25,096 nucleotides of DNA, taken from positions 1,255,195 through 1,280,290 of the forward strand of contig FN649726.1 in assembly GCA_000310025.1 (NCBI GenBank), in the 5' to 3' direction. This stretch comes from Ectocarpus siliculosus. Taxonomy: Eukaryota; Sar; Phaeophyceae; Ectocarpales; Ectocarpaceae. A model generated the notes under the pieces. It did no database searches. It had not been told where the DNA came from and saw nothing but the letters and a program-made list of their open reading frames with translations. Every line of letters begins with the position of its first letter. The stretch's first letter is position 1. A program made the translations under genes and the position numbers. Below are positions 8,584 through 18,852 of this stretch, piece by piece.

Positions 8584-10384
8584 ATGAAGCCCTCCGCAAG
8601 TCTCCTCGCTCTCGCAAGCGTTGCCACGTGCCTCCTTGAGGGCGCGCACGGCTTTGTGGCACCGATCAACAACCTAGCTGCCGGCGGCGTAACCTCGGGG
8701 ACACATGATGTTTGTTCAAGTGCCGCCATCTACAGCAGGAGCAGCAGCAGCAGCCATCGGCACCTCTTACACCGCAGCTCTCGACGGCTTCGGCACGAAT
8801 CTACGTCGCTGATGATGATGGCAGCAGCAGGCAAGAAGCGCAAAAGACGGAAAGTAAGGAAGGGCACCAACCCACCCGCACCGCCCGCATCCCCCGCAGC
8901 TGCGATACCGCCGAACAAGCCCGCCGCAAACAGCGGTGCTGGTGCTGGTGCTGGTGCTGGTGCTGGTGCTGGGGGTGGCGTGGGCGAGCTCGGGGACGTC
9001 TTGGAGGGAGACAGGAGCGTCGAGGCACTGTTTTCAGACGATTGGTCGGGTATGCCCGCCAACACCGGGATGACCAAGTCCAACGTGAGCAACGCACAAG
9101 GGTATTTCGAAGCATGTACTGCTGTGGTAGTCGACAGCCTGCACCTGCACCCGCTCTCTCCTTTACTGCGGCATACTTTTTTTTTCTCTCTTTTTTTTTC
9201 TCTCTTTTTCTGTGCCAGATGGCCTTGTCTCTGCTTGCGTTGTGAAGTACCAAAATTGAACCAAGGGGGTGTACCTCTTTCTCTCCGGCCCATGATAGAT
9301 AGTCACTCCTAGTCTCAGTTGATACCTCGCATAGCGCGCAGAGGGAGTGGAGGATTCCAGAATATCTGTCGTTGATTTCTATTGACTTGCGGACCCCTCG
9401 GGGCCAGTTTATTTGAGTGTACCTTTTTAGGGTAAGTTAACCTGTGACCACGGGAATCGACCGCGTCGAGTGTTGGATCAGTACGGACATACGAAGGTAC
9501 TGGGTAGAGAGAGATCGGAACGGTTTTTAATGTGAAGACAACAACAACAACAACAACAATAACAACAACAACCGTGAAGAGGGTGTGTAGCACATTTCCG
9601 TGTAGAGTTGGCCAAGCATGGAGATATTGTTCATGAACACAGACATTGTTGTTCACCCCCCTCGAACCCAATGTGCCCAGGACGAAGATTTGTTGGCGTC
9701 CGACCATAAGTTGCCTTGCGTGGCAACACAAGGTCCGATAGTGTGTTTCATGAACAGTGTGAATGGGGCTCCCTTTTCATGATACATGCGTTTCCATCCA
9801 TTCCGGTGGGGGCGCACACCAGTGCAAAGAGTTCGACTCACGTGGACAAAGCAGCACTCATGGCGCACGAAAACTTCAACAACATTCGCGCTGTTGCGCC
9901 GGACCATTGTACCACTCTTACTCTTGCCATATTCGCCGTGTGCATTGTTGGAAAATCATCCCCGCCCGGATCGCCCCTTTGCTTGGACATCTCCGTCATA
10001 TGGAAAAACTTGTCGTTTTCCCCGCAGGTCCCACTCCCCGACATCTCCGAGTTCAAGCCCTCTAGAAGGGCCGAATCCACCCTCGAACAGCGCGAGAAGA
10101 AAAGCGCGGTGGGGCTCGTGGTCGGTCCCGGCGACGGTAGCGACGACGACGGCGACGCCGTTCCCGCCAGCCGCCTTGCCGGATTCGAGTCCAAGCTGAC
10201 CCCCATCGTGGACCGGGAGGAGGAGTGGCGGAAAAAGAACGCCGCGGAGCGCTTCGAGGAAGGCCCGATCGTGCGTGGGCTCAAGACCGCCACCTGGTTC
10301 AGCATCTGCACCCTGGTGCTCTGGGAGGTTTACATCAACTCGCCCTGGTTCCACGCGCCCGAGTCGCCGCCGCCGATGTTGTAG
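8584..10384 (+). CDS. Plastid-targeted single-pass membrane protein, unknown family (2 exons)
   Basis: Exons 8584-9084 and 10028-10384 join at phase 0 (donor AAC|GTGAGC, acceptor CCCCGCAG|GTC) to give 285 residues; the intron is 943 bp. I chose ATG 8584 because it opens a signal peptide: MKPSASLLALASVATCLLEG, then AHG^FVAP at about residues 21-27. An F at the +1 position is the ASAFAP-type signal that sends heterokont proteins into the four-membrane plastid; an earlier in-frame ATG at 8413 would bury it. After a Ser/Arg-rich transit-like stretch come a basic patch (GKKRKRRKVRKG), a (Gly-Ala)n run near 144-153, and acidic segments. The conserved-looking part is exon 2: VPLPDISEFKPSRRAEST, then a charged helix (DREEEWRKKNAAERFEE), then one membrane span at about 252-270 (TATWFSICTLVLWEVYI) close to the C-terminus. 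The layout suggests a tail-anchored thylakoid or envelope protein. Function is unknown. Confidence 0.8.
8935..8973 (+). repeat. GGTGCT hexanucleotide microsatellite
   Basis: About five to six GGTGCT units encode the alternating Gly-Ala run in exon 1 of the plastid-targeted protein. Length variation here would change the protein in frame by two residues per unit. Confidence 0.9.
9537..9572 (+). repeat. (CAA)n microsatellite in the intron of the plastid-protein gene
   Basis: The run ACAACAACAACAACAACAAC is interrupted once by AATAAC. It lies within the 943-bp intron (9085-10027), which also has T-rich tracts at about 9176-9210. Confidence 0.9.
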
Positions 10385-11714
10385 TCATGGTTGTTTCCCT
10401 CCCGTGAATCATACCCTGAAACCGCAACTTTCGTGTCCGTGCTGTGTCGTTGCTTGCATTCACTCTCAAGTAGCCCGAGAAAAGAGTCGAAGGCAAGTAT
10501 TTTCGGGTTATTTTCTGTTTCCCTGTCATACATGCATGCGAGATTAGAACCGCTTTTTCGGGGACAGCAGATGTGTTGCCCCCAATCGTTTCAGCCAGCG
10601 GGTGTGCCTTAGGCTTCGTCTTGTCGTATGATATGCTGGCACGCCCGTCCTAGCATAGAAAAGAGACCATGTCGTCCCGATCGAAGTATTCGTATTTCGC
10701 GCAGCCTCCGCTTGAGTAAAGAGAGCTGTTGGTGGTTTCTGTTCATCCCTCGCCGTCTTGGTTGGGGGAAGAAGAGGTTCAACTGGAGAGACTAACGAAA
10801 GATGTCGAGTAGGTTGCGAGAAGTGTACCTGTGTGTCGTTCAGGATCCCTCTTCGTTGCTTTGGTGTGCACGCACCGTGGCGCGGTTGCATTTGTTGGCT
10901 GTGATTTCGGGTGCGTACATGCCATGATGACAGTGTAGCCGGTGGCGGGGAGGAGTCTGCTCTGTCGAGTGGAGATGGGAAGTATTTAGCGAAAAGTCTC
11001 TCCGCTTGTTGGCCTGTAGTGCGAGCCGATATAGAGGTAGAGTTTCCGTGAGGTTGGTATGGGTTTGCTTAATTGTACTTGTGGTTGTGTTTACACGCAT
11101 ATTTGAACTGTGGACGAGTCCACAGCTAGCAGCTCACCATTGTCCCGCCTTCTTGTAGCGGACCCGATGCCGCTCGTATTTTGGTATGGTTGGTATACAG
11201 GCGACCTGGTCGGTAGGGGAGTGCGTTCGTTTGACTGGGCGCCGGCCGAAATAGATACATTTGAGGTTTGCATGGGTGCGTGCTGTGAATGATTCGCTGT
11301 TGCCAAGGCTTGCTTGCTTGCTTGCTGTTTGTGAGGCGTAGCGGAACAAAATTCCAGAACGTCAGTTTTCGGGCGGCCTGTGTCGTACATGAAATCGAAA
11401 CGATCGGAATTTTCGCGAGATTCGACGCAGGGCCATGAGAGGACAAGTCATTTGGGTTGTAGACCAAGGGAAGCGCGCAGCCACCCAACACTGGAAGGAT
11501 CTTGGGTTTTGGCACCCAACTCGTTGAAACAACGCGCACATACGCTGGAGACCCGTTAAAGCTAGCAGCCGTGTGTACATTCAAAGCCCGATCTTGTGAC
11601 CGTTTACCCGTCAGCTACGGCAAGCAGGAAACACCTAACCAAGACGCTTCACTGCCCGTTGCTCCGTTAACGAAAAAGCGACGAAACACAGCAGCGCAGC
11701 ACGAGCATCTTTCG
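10385..11714. other. Convergent intergenic region / 3' UTRs
   Basis: This lies between the 3' end of the + plastid-protein gene and the 3' end of the minus SNF2-like gene. ORFs on both strands are short, lack domains and have no splice logic. I looked in the minus frames for helicase C-terminal motifs (a QxxGRxxRxGQ-type motif VI or a STKAG-type motif) and found none. It probably holds both 3' UTRs. Confidence 0.5.
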
Positions 11715-14700
11715 TCATTTCTGGCCAACTTGCATCGACCCGGCTTCCCCCCTAGCCCTTCTCAGCGTCAGCCTACTTGGCACGTAGGTAACATCTCTAC
11801 GCGAAAACTGTCTTCCAGAAGCCGCTCCGCCACAATCGCTTTCACCTCTTCTACCCCCCCCACCGTCATGCCCGCGCTCTCCATTCTCCTGAGACCCTTC
11901 TGTTCGCCCTCCTCTTCCTCTGGTTTTCGCGTGTGACGTTCTCTGGCTCCTCCCTCCATCCATCGGCAGCGCCCCCCATTCCCCCCGCCCATCACCGACC
12001 TGCTCCATGGTCGACAACCGCTTCCCTTCTTCCGATGGTCGTCCCTCTCTTCCCGAGCCCCTTTTCCTCACCCCCCCCCCTCCACCCCGCCTGGTGTTGA
12101 CCCCTCTCGACGATCGTCGCGTGTGACGCTGGGAACAGCCTGAGCTATCGTCGCCCTCGGTCAAGCTCAAGCTGTTATCCGCGGCGCCCGGAGCTCGAGG
12201 GTAAAGCGGAGCGATGTGCCTCGGCCTGCTCCTGAAGAGCAAGCTCTCGGCAACCTCTACCAATGGCACCGCCGCGGGCACCCGTAGAAATGCCGCTAGG
12301 CACTGTTAGAGAGACGAGAGGGGCAGGCGACGGGGGGGCGAGCGGCGGGCGGCGGGAGTTTGTGTTCCTCTTCGAAAAAAATATCTTCTTTCTCGCGGCC
12401 AATCCCGTGCCTATTGTGTCAAGACAGAAAAATCCGTCCTTTTGCTGCCTCTGGCGTGATTCCTTCTCTCCGAATAGCTGTGTAGATAGCTATGGGTAGC
12501 TCGTTGGCGGGTACGGAACGTCCCCCACCCAGCGCACTGCTCACCCGCATCCGCTCGCTGGCGTCCTCGACGATTGACATGCTCTCGCAGTCCACCAAGC
12601 ACCACCGCGCGGTCCCCATCAAGGCAAGAGCAGCCACGGCTCGCGCGCTCCGTTGGGTGGCTAGGATCTGAGCCCCGTCGGCCACCACTCGATCCCACCA
12701 AACCTGTCACCACAGGGTAGGAGCAGGAGGGGACCACACGGGGAAAGCGAAACAAGTCGACCATTAGGTTCTGAGACAAGTACAGTATCTCGCCGACGGG
12801 CAACTTTTGTGCCTGGCTAACTCGCGCAATCGATATCTCGCCCCACTCGTTACAGTGCGCCTCGCTTACCTTACGTAGTCGATATCTCGCCTACGCGAGG
12901 CATTGTGCCTTTGCTTACCACACAATCGATATCTCGACCACTCCACAACTGTTCGCCCTTCTTACTCACTCACGCAATCAATATCTCGCCCCCCTCGTAA
13001 ACAAACTCCTTGCCTCGCATATCAACTCACCCCGTGTAGCAGTGACACCATGTGGTCCGTCTTGGAGGAGGCGGAAGTTCTCTTCTGCCCCCCTTCCTTG
13101 GCGTTTCTAGTCCGCCACTGCGTCGACCCCGGTAGCGCCCAGCTCCTTGGCGAGGTGGCTTCCTTGGCTTCGACACCGCGAGGTACCTCTTTCGCCTTCA
13201 GCACCTACCTCGAGGGAGCCCGGCAAATATGGAGAGGAGGAGAAGGGGGGGGGGGGGGGGGGGGGGNNNNNNNNNNNNNNNNNNNNNNNNNNNNNNNNNN
13301 NNNNNNNNNNNNNNNNNNNNNNNNNNNNNNNNNNNNNNNNNNNNNNNNNNNNNNNNNNNNNNNNNNGGGGGTGGGGGGGGGGGGGGGCAGCATGTTTACT
13401 CCTGTTGTGTGCAATCGTGAGATTAGATTTTCAAGGTAGACAGACAGCTTGAGATACGGCAGTAGGGATGTGACGATATGACAAAAACTCTCCACGAAAA
13501 GGACATATCGTGAACCACGCTCGCATCTTGCGAGCACGTGGTAGAACCTCGGACCAAACTAAAGCACCTCGTTGACAAACATTTCTATCCCAAGTCGTGG
13601 AATGCTCGTGAAACACTTGACCTGCGTCCGGCCAAACTTGAGGGGTAAGCCGACATAAACAAACGAGTGTCTACGAGGAACGATGTGGCGTGTCGCACGT
13701 ACACAACCATTCCACGGCGGTAGAGCAGAAGGGGCGAACAGTACCGCCCGTATGAAACACATACACTTATGTGCCCCTCGCACTCGAGCAACGTCACTTG
13801 CTGCAATTTCCTCACCAGATCTCTCACGCTAGCACCACGAACACCCTACACACTTACGATTGATTTCATCACGCACAAAAAATCTCTGCCGTACACCGCG
13901 TGTCGCCAATCCTTCCAAGATGACACAGCAGCAGCAGCAGCAGCAGCAACAGTGGCGCTATGTACGACATACTCTTCTCGTTCACTCACGTCATACGTCG
14001 TCACGACCACGTCGAATGCGGCCACCTGCTTCGCGCTCAGCCTGCGCCTCTCCCTCAAGGGCATCACGTAGTTCAGCACCGAGAGACCCCCGGAGCCTGA
14101 TTCTAGCCTATCGGACCACCGCCATGCGGCCTCCTTCGTAGGCGCTAAGATAAGAGTAGGCCCGCAAGGCAGGCCCGTCCCGGTATGTATTCGCCTCGCC
14201 CTACTGTTGACAGGGAAGAGAGGGGGGGGGAGGGGGGGTGACCGAGCGATAACCATGGCGGCAAGAGCCTTGCTACGTGGTGACGGAACATGCCCCGATG
14301 GGCAACGGTCATATCTTTGTTGTCATCCGATATATTCCGGGCGTTGGTCCTTACATACATTTCGGAACAATTCCGGACGCACCAGCCGGGGTCGCACAGA
14401 AGGCAGGCCACAACGAAGTTACATTCGTTGGATTATTCGTGAGGTGCTCTCAGATGTTGATGTTGCCATCAAAATAATCTGGACCAGTATTGCCGCCCTA
14501 TTCCACCAAGAGCTATTTAGCTCACCTGCCGACCTTCCTCCCGCTTCCGTCGCCATCGTTGAAGGTAACGCCCGCCCGAACAACGGCATGCACACATGTC
14601 GACGCCTCGTCGGACGGGAGATGACCCAATAGCCCTCCCTTGATGTCGATAGCGCCGTCATCGTCGTCGTCGCTGACCGAGGCCTCTGCTGCAGCTGCCG

Positions 14701-14874
14701 ATCTTCCTCCTTTCTCGCCTCGCTCCCGCCAGAGCATCCACTGCAGCGTGCTCTTCTGCAGGGTGGAGAGGGTCGAGCCTTCCCGCGCCTTGTTGGCGAG
14801 GTTGGCCACCTGCTTCGGAGCCGCGCACCGCAACAAGATGGTTTTGTCACCTCGGGCGGACATCGTCATCCCAC
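11715..14874 (-). CDS. SNF2-family ATPase-like protein (SHPRH/RAD5 type) with degenerate motifs
   Basis: Five minus exons fit in phase: 14874-14526, 14203-13990, 13204-13031, 12703-12545 and 12302-11715. The donors are CAG|GTGAGC, GAC|GTGAGT, GGG|GTGAGT and CGG|GTGAGC; the acceptors are AACAG, GGTAG, GACAG and AACAG, mostly after pyrimidine tracts. SNF2 features in order are APKQVANLANKAREGSTL with LQKSTLQWMLWRERGE (Q-motif region), KGGLLGHLPSDEAST where GGLLADEMGLGKT is expected, CGPTLILAPTKEAAWRWSDR (motif Ia), FDVVVTTYDVLKAKE, VWWDRVVADGAQIL (motif II; usual DEAQ/DEGH), ARWCLVDCE (usual LTGTP), then CLAAFLRVPAAVPLVEVAES. SNF2 proteins are ATP-driven DNA translocases in chromatin remodelling and repair. 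This one lacks Walker A, the Walker B Glu and motif III, so I infer it does not hydrolyse ATP. No C-terminal helicase lobe is seen. The last exon turns Gly/Arg-rich and its true end is uncertain, because a second frame ending at 11768 also looks protein-like. The first exon's start is likewise open. Confidence 0.78.
12779..12990. repeat. ~49-bp degenerate tandem repeat, 5 copies, in an intron
   Basis: The core TATCTCG recurs at 12786, 12834, 12883, 12930 and 12982 (spacing 48, 49, 47 and 52), usually as CAATCGATATCTCGCC followed by a CTCG/CTTAC-rich stretch. The array fills most of the 327-bp intron (13030-12704) of the SNF2-like gene, just upstream of the motif II exon. Confidence 0.85.
13267..13366. 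other. Assembly gap of exactly 100 N
   Basis: One hundred N bases are flanked on both sides by long poly-G, the kind of homopolymer that stops sequencing. The gap falls in the intron 13989-13205 of the SNF2-like gene, so the coding exons are not interrupted by it. The exact figure suggests a placeholder rather than a measured length, so the intron could be longer and could hide an exon. Confidence 0.97.
13926..13952 (+). repeat. (CAG)n microsatellite in an intron
   Basis: CAGCAGCAGCAGCAGCAGCA lies 37 bases or more downstream of a donor in the SNF2-like gene (minus strand CTG). It is non-coding in the spliced model and gives the poly-Ala seen only in the unspliced reading. Confidence 0.85.
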
Positions 14875-15116
14875 CTCAATCGAAAAATCTCCTGGTACAA
14901 GATGCACATGTATACGTTCCGTCTGGAATGCTCACCCAGTCCACCACATGATCCGACAAGGGACAGCCGATGCGGGGCAACCCGGCCCGAACCTCTCAGC
15001 TTCGAACCTTCTACTTATAATAGATAGGATTGAGCGGGCTAAAAGCCGAAACAGCTCTCAACCGCTTGAATGACGATCGGCACGGACGCCACCGCGCTGC
15101 TGCTGTGTTCTCGCAC
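14875..15116 (-). other. Unresolved exon-intron junction with in-frame TGA
   Basis: Between CAG|GTGCGA (donor at 15116) and the SNF2-like exon, one frame reads VRAGLPRIGCPLSDHVVDWV and then IPDGTYTCASCTRRFFD, TGA, GGMTMSARGDK, that is, straight into the SNF2 frame across a stop. Alternatives are: a short exon ending at TGG|GTGAGC (14936), whose phase does not fit the 14874 acceptor; a direct splice from 15117 to AAGCAG|GTG at 14810, which does fit at phase 0; or two separate genes, with ATG 14869 as a start. The sequence alone does not decide. Confidence 0.5.
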
Positions 15117-18100
15117 CTGCAGGGGGGGATAGAACCCCCCGAGAGAACGATCTCTGGCACCAGCCCCACGCCGTCGCGGCGTGCCCTCCGCAAGCGACGA
15201 GTCACCCGTCATATCCTCGTCGGCTCCCGCTTCCTTTGCGCCAGCCCCTGGCTTACTTCTTTCCGGCTCGCTTTCCGAGAACGAATCGATCGAAGCCTGT
15301 TCGCTGTACTCCGCAAGTCCACCACGACGATCACCACCACAACCACGAGCACCACTACCACCACCATCGTAGCGTCCGCCATCGCGGGTGGAGACCGGAA
15401 GCGACTCTTCCTCGTCCGAGCGTTCGTCGCACCGTCCTCTCGGTGGGGCGTTAGTTCTGTCTCCGAGGGCTGTACGTAGCGACACCACTCGGGTGTCGGC
15501 GGCGCTCGACTGGGTCGCGCAGCGTTCCTCAGGCGTTTCCCTCGAAACCGAAAAAGCCCTCTCGCGGTGTTTCGACGCAGTGCGTCGCGGCGAAAACGAT
15601 GGGTGTCGGGGTGGCGGTGGCGGCATCAAGCTCCCGGAGTCCGCCTGTTTGTGTTTGCTTCGTGCCTCCTGTATACTAGCGTCCACGTTCCCACAGCCAG
15701 GATCACCGCGTTCCTCCTCTTCCAGCCTCGAGCCGGCTCTCACCACAAGCGGTGACTTGGAAGAGCTCAAACGCGGCGCAACCTCCGGTGTCAATGTTGT
15801 GTCCCTGTCCTCTGACATGTCCTCCCTTGAACGAGGGAGAACGGAAGGCGGCGTCCCCGACCCTTGCGGCGGCGACGGTGCATCATCGGTAGTTTCCGAC
15901 GTCGCTGATCTGACGGGAGACAAGCCGCAGTCACCGTCGCCCCCGCCGGGTGGCAAAGCCCAGCCGCCACCGTTGTCGCTGCCGTAGCCAGCATCGCCCA
16001 TTTCAGCGGCATCCAACGACCCGGCAAGCACAAACGGCGACAGCGAGCTGACCCCACCCGAGCCGTCCAAGAAAACGACGCCTTCGGAGTCGGGACTGAG
16101 CATTGACCCTAAGCGTTGCCCTTGTCGAGATCCCCTTGTCGACGCCCCGCCCGGACTCCGCGCTAGCGTAAAGCTCGCCCCGTTGTTGCCGAGAACGCCA
16201 CCCCCGTGGGGGTCGCCACTGACGTCTCTCACCTCCCAAGACCCACGGTCGAACGACGGCCTCTGCTCACGACGAATCATGCTCTCCCTGTTCGGCGATG
16301 CCGGCCCTAGCCGCAAGATCTCCGGAGACTCCGCTTGTTCGTCTACTCTCGCGTTATCGCCTGCCTGGGCCCGACATTCCAGCAGCGCGTCCCCTTGTGA
16401 ACTCGGCTCGTGGTGAGGGCTCGGCCTCCCGCTGGTGAGTCCAGCAGCGGGCGCCGAGACACTCGCCGGTGTTGGGTCGTTCCCTACGAGGGAGCTCAAT
16501 AACCCGAGCAGCTTATCAGGCGCGTGTAGGGTGGAACCAACGAACCGTCTTCTATCGCCGTCACTGAGGTCGTCGTCATCGGCACCGGCCTTCCGTTCGC
16601 CCGACAAGGCGTCCCCGTTGCGACCCTTCCCTGCCGCTGAAACCTTCCGCTCAAACTCCAATTGGAGCGGCGATCGGCGACAGCATTCAGCCGCCGAAGG
16701 GATGACCCTGGCCGCGGCGGCGGCGCCATCGTAAACGGGGGCGCTGCTGCTGCTGATGCTGCCAGCCAAAGGGGTGGGGACCAATGCGCACTGACTGTCA
16801 TCAACGGCGCCGCCAACGGCGCCGAGCACGTCGTCGTCTTCCTCAACGAGAGCAGCAGCCGTGGCTGCTGCCACAACCTCCCCGGAAAGGTCGGTCCGAC
16901 TGCTGCCGCTGCCACTATCGCCGTACCCGCTACCCTCCAGCACGGTGACGCCCACCTTCACCCCCGACCGCTCTACCGACAGCACAGCACCCCGTAGATG
17001 CTCCTCCTCGTCCTCGGAGAAACTGGCGCCACTCTTGCCCACCCCGCGCGGGCTGGCGTGCACCACCGTGACCCCTCCAATCATACTCGACTTGTCTTCA
17101 GACGAGGCGTAAAGAGGTGATTGCTCCTCTTCCTCCTCGTCCTCCGCCGCTCCCGTAGTCCCACCATGTGCTATTTCCTCCCCTTCGATGCGCGTCGCGT
17201 CCAGGCATGCGGACAGCTGTGACATCAATACCTCCTCCGGAAACATGTCCGGCCGCAGCGGGGTAGTCCCCGAACTTGACGCAGCAACACATGGCACTTC
17301 TCCCTTTTCCTCTTCCTCGTGCTCGAGGGGACACGCCACTTCTTCCCCACCTCCACTCGAGCCACCCTGGGTGCGATCCTGGGCGACCGCAAACATCTCT
17401 TCATCTTTGTAGGCTGCTGCCGGGGATAAATTTCTGCCAAATAGATCGCTATTGCTCGTCGCTGATGTTGTTCCTTCTTGTGCCTCAGCCCCCACCGGCT
17501 GATGCGCCTCACGATGCAAGTCGTGCCCCGTCTCTTCCGATCGGCCCCTCACTGGCGGAGGCGTTGACAGCTCCGATTCTGTTCCATCGAGGTGGAGCGA
17601 TTCCATGAGTTCTGACAGATCGTCCCGGCCGATCGGTCGTTGCTCCGTCTTCGTCTCCGGTCCTCCCGGCCGAGACTCGAGGCACTGCCTCCGGCCCTCG
17701 TATTCAAAAGCGGTCCCGTCGCCTCTTCCGACCGTCGTCTGGGAGGAGCAAAGCTGGTCATCCCTGGCAGCGTCTACACTCCCGAGGGCGTCACTCCGGC
17801 TACTGGAAACGGCGCAAGAATCCCCGACGACGGGAAGATATTTGTCTCCTTCATAGGATCGCTCCTTCGCCCCTGAGCGAGATGCCTTCACGTCGTTTGG
17901 AAGCGGCCTGCCTTTCCCGCTATTGGCTTGGACCGGTGCGGGATTGTACATCGACGCGAGGAAAGAAGGGCCTGGGTTCTGGAACATCGGGGGCAGTGTG
18001 TCGAGTGATTTCCTGCGGTGGGCGGGCGGGACGAAGCGGCGATGAGAGATACGATATAGCTGGCGTGCGTTCCAGGTTGTGCGTTCCGGGGGTCACGAAG

Positions 18101-18852
18101 GCTCAAGGCCATCCGAAGGCGTGAAACCGAAACATGGGTAGAGCGAGTCCCAGGTAGGTCAATTGTCCAGGACAGAAAATTTATGGTTTGCAGTGCAATG
18201 AACCACTACAGTAAGGCTGCACACACTGCGATTTGGCTTCCCTGGTTGCTCGTGGTTGACACGTTCCCAACCAGCTCATCATGGTCTACTCTCTACTCTG
18301 TCATGTGGACACCTATTGAACAGCACATTGAGCACAAGCGAGTATTTCTGTAAGTTAGCCCACAGCCCATCATGATTCAACACCAGGAAATTTACACTAA
18401 GTATCTAAGTAGCATCTTACACGTCACGCAATCTACATGTGCCATACAATATCATAATAGGTGCTTCCAGAACTGCGCTGCGAGTTGTGCGTCCAAGTTG
18501 GCACCGCACGCGGTGTCGTTCGCAGTAAAGACCAGGATTTCACCCTGTCGCACCTTCCGCTCGATCTCAGCAGGCTACCGCTCGCTAGAGAGCTGGCATC
18601 TGCGTCGGCGCCATCATCCCCGTCCGGTCTCCTCTCGTAGTCGATCCAACCTCCCTCCGCCCTCTCGATCCTGGCCAGGATTTCTTCTACGCGCATCACA
18701 TCCTGGACATCAATGCGCCCGCTCCCAACCCTGCCATCACTGCTGTTTCCAGCAACGCCATCGCTGGTCTTCTGGTGGTGTTTCGAAATGGCGCCGTCGA
18801 CGAAGGCGGCCCAAGTCTTGTGGTACATGGCTGCGTTGCTGAGGAGGGCCAT
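15117..18852 (-). CDS. Large disordered acidic/Ser/Gly-rich protein, possibly N-terminal part of the SNF2-like gene
   Basis: Exon 1 (18852-18554) and exon 2 (18012-15117) join at phase 2 (GAAG|GTGCGA to CCACCGCAG|G), giving 1,065 codons open to a CAG|GTGCGA donor. I chose ATG 18852 (MALLSNAAMYHKTWAAFVDG) because it begins the first segment that links in phase; upstream exons are not excluded. Residues ~50-80 contain a short helical segment (VQDVMRVEEILARIERAEGG). At the splice the protein reads LRSSGRKSLDTLPPMFQNPG. The remainder is low complexity, with Glu/Asp clusters (AEDEEEEEQSPLY), Ser runs, Gly patches and Pro-rich SP motifs. No enzyme domain or transmembrane span is seen, and it looks largely disordered and nuclear-like. 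A 2.9-kb exon stands out beside the 150-350-bp neighbours. The phase-0 end would fit a splice into the SNF2-like exons 300 bp downstream, making one protein of roughly 1,500 residues. If the ORF instead ran through the donor, it would stop at 15039 (SCFGF). Confidence 0.65.

Noticed and set aside
7830-8639. 269-codon + ORF upstream of the plastid-protein start
   Set aside because: Leu/Pro/Arg-rich bias only, and it overlaps the plastid-protein start in another frame. The signal peptide at 8584 gives a better start.
13205-13537. ORFs running through the N gap
   Set aside because: Translation of N and poly-G; not biological.
14277-14525. Search for a skipped exon with an intact DEMGLGKT Walker A loop in the intron after the Q-motif exon
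   Set aside because: No minus frame in the 322-bp intron contains a GKT/GKS loop, so the motif I loss is not an obvious gene-model error.
15388-15987. 199-codon + ORF and other + ORFs across 15181-17860
   Set aside because: Antisense shadows of the 2.9-kb minus exon; low-complexity mirror compositions.
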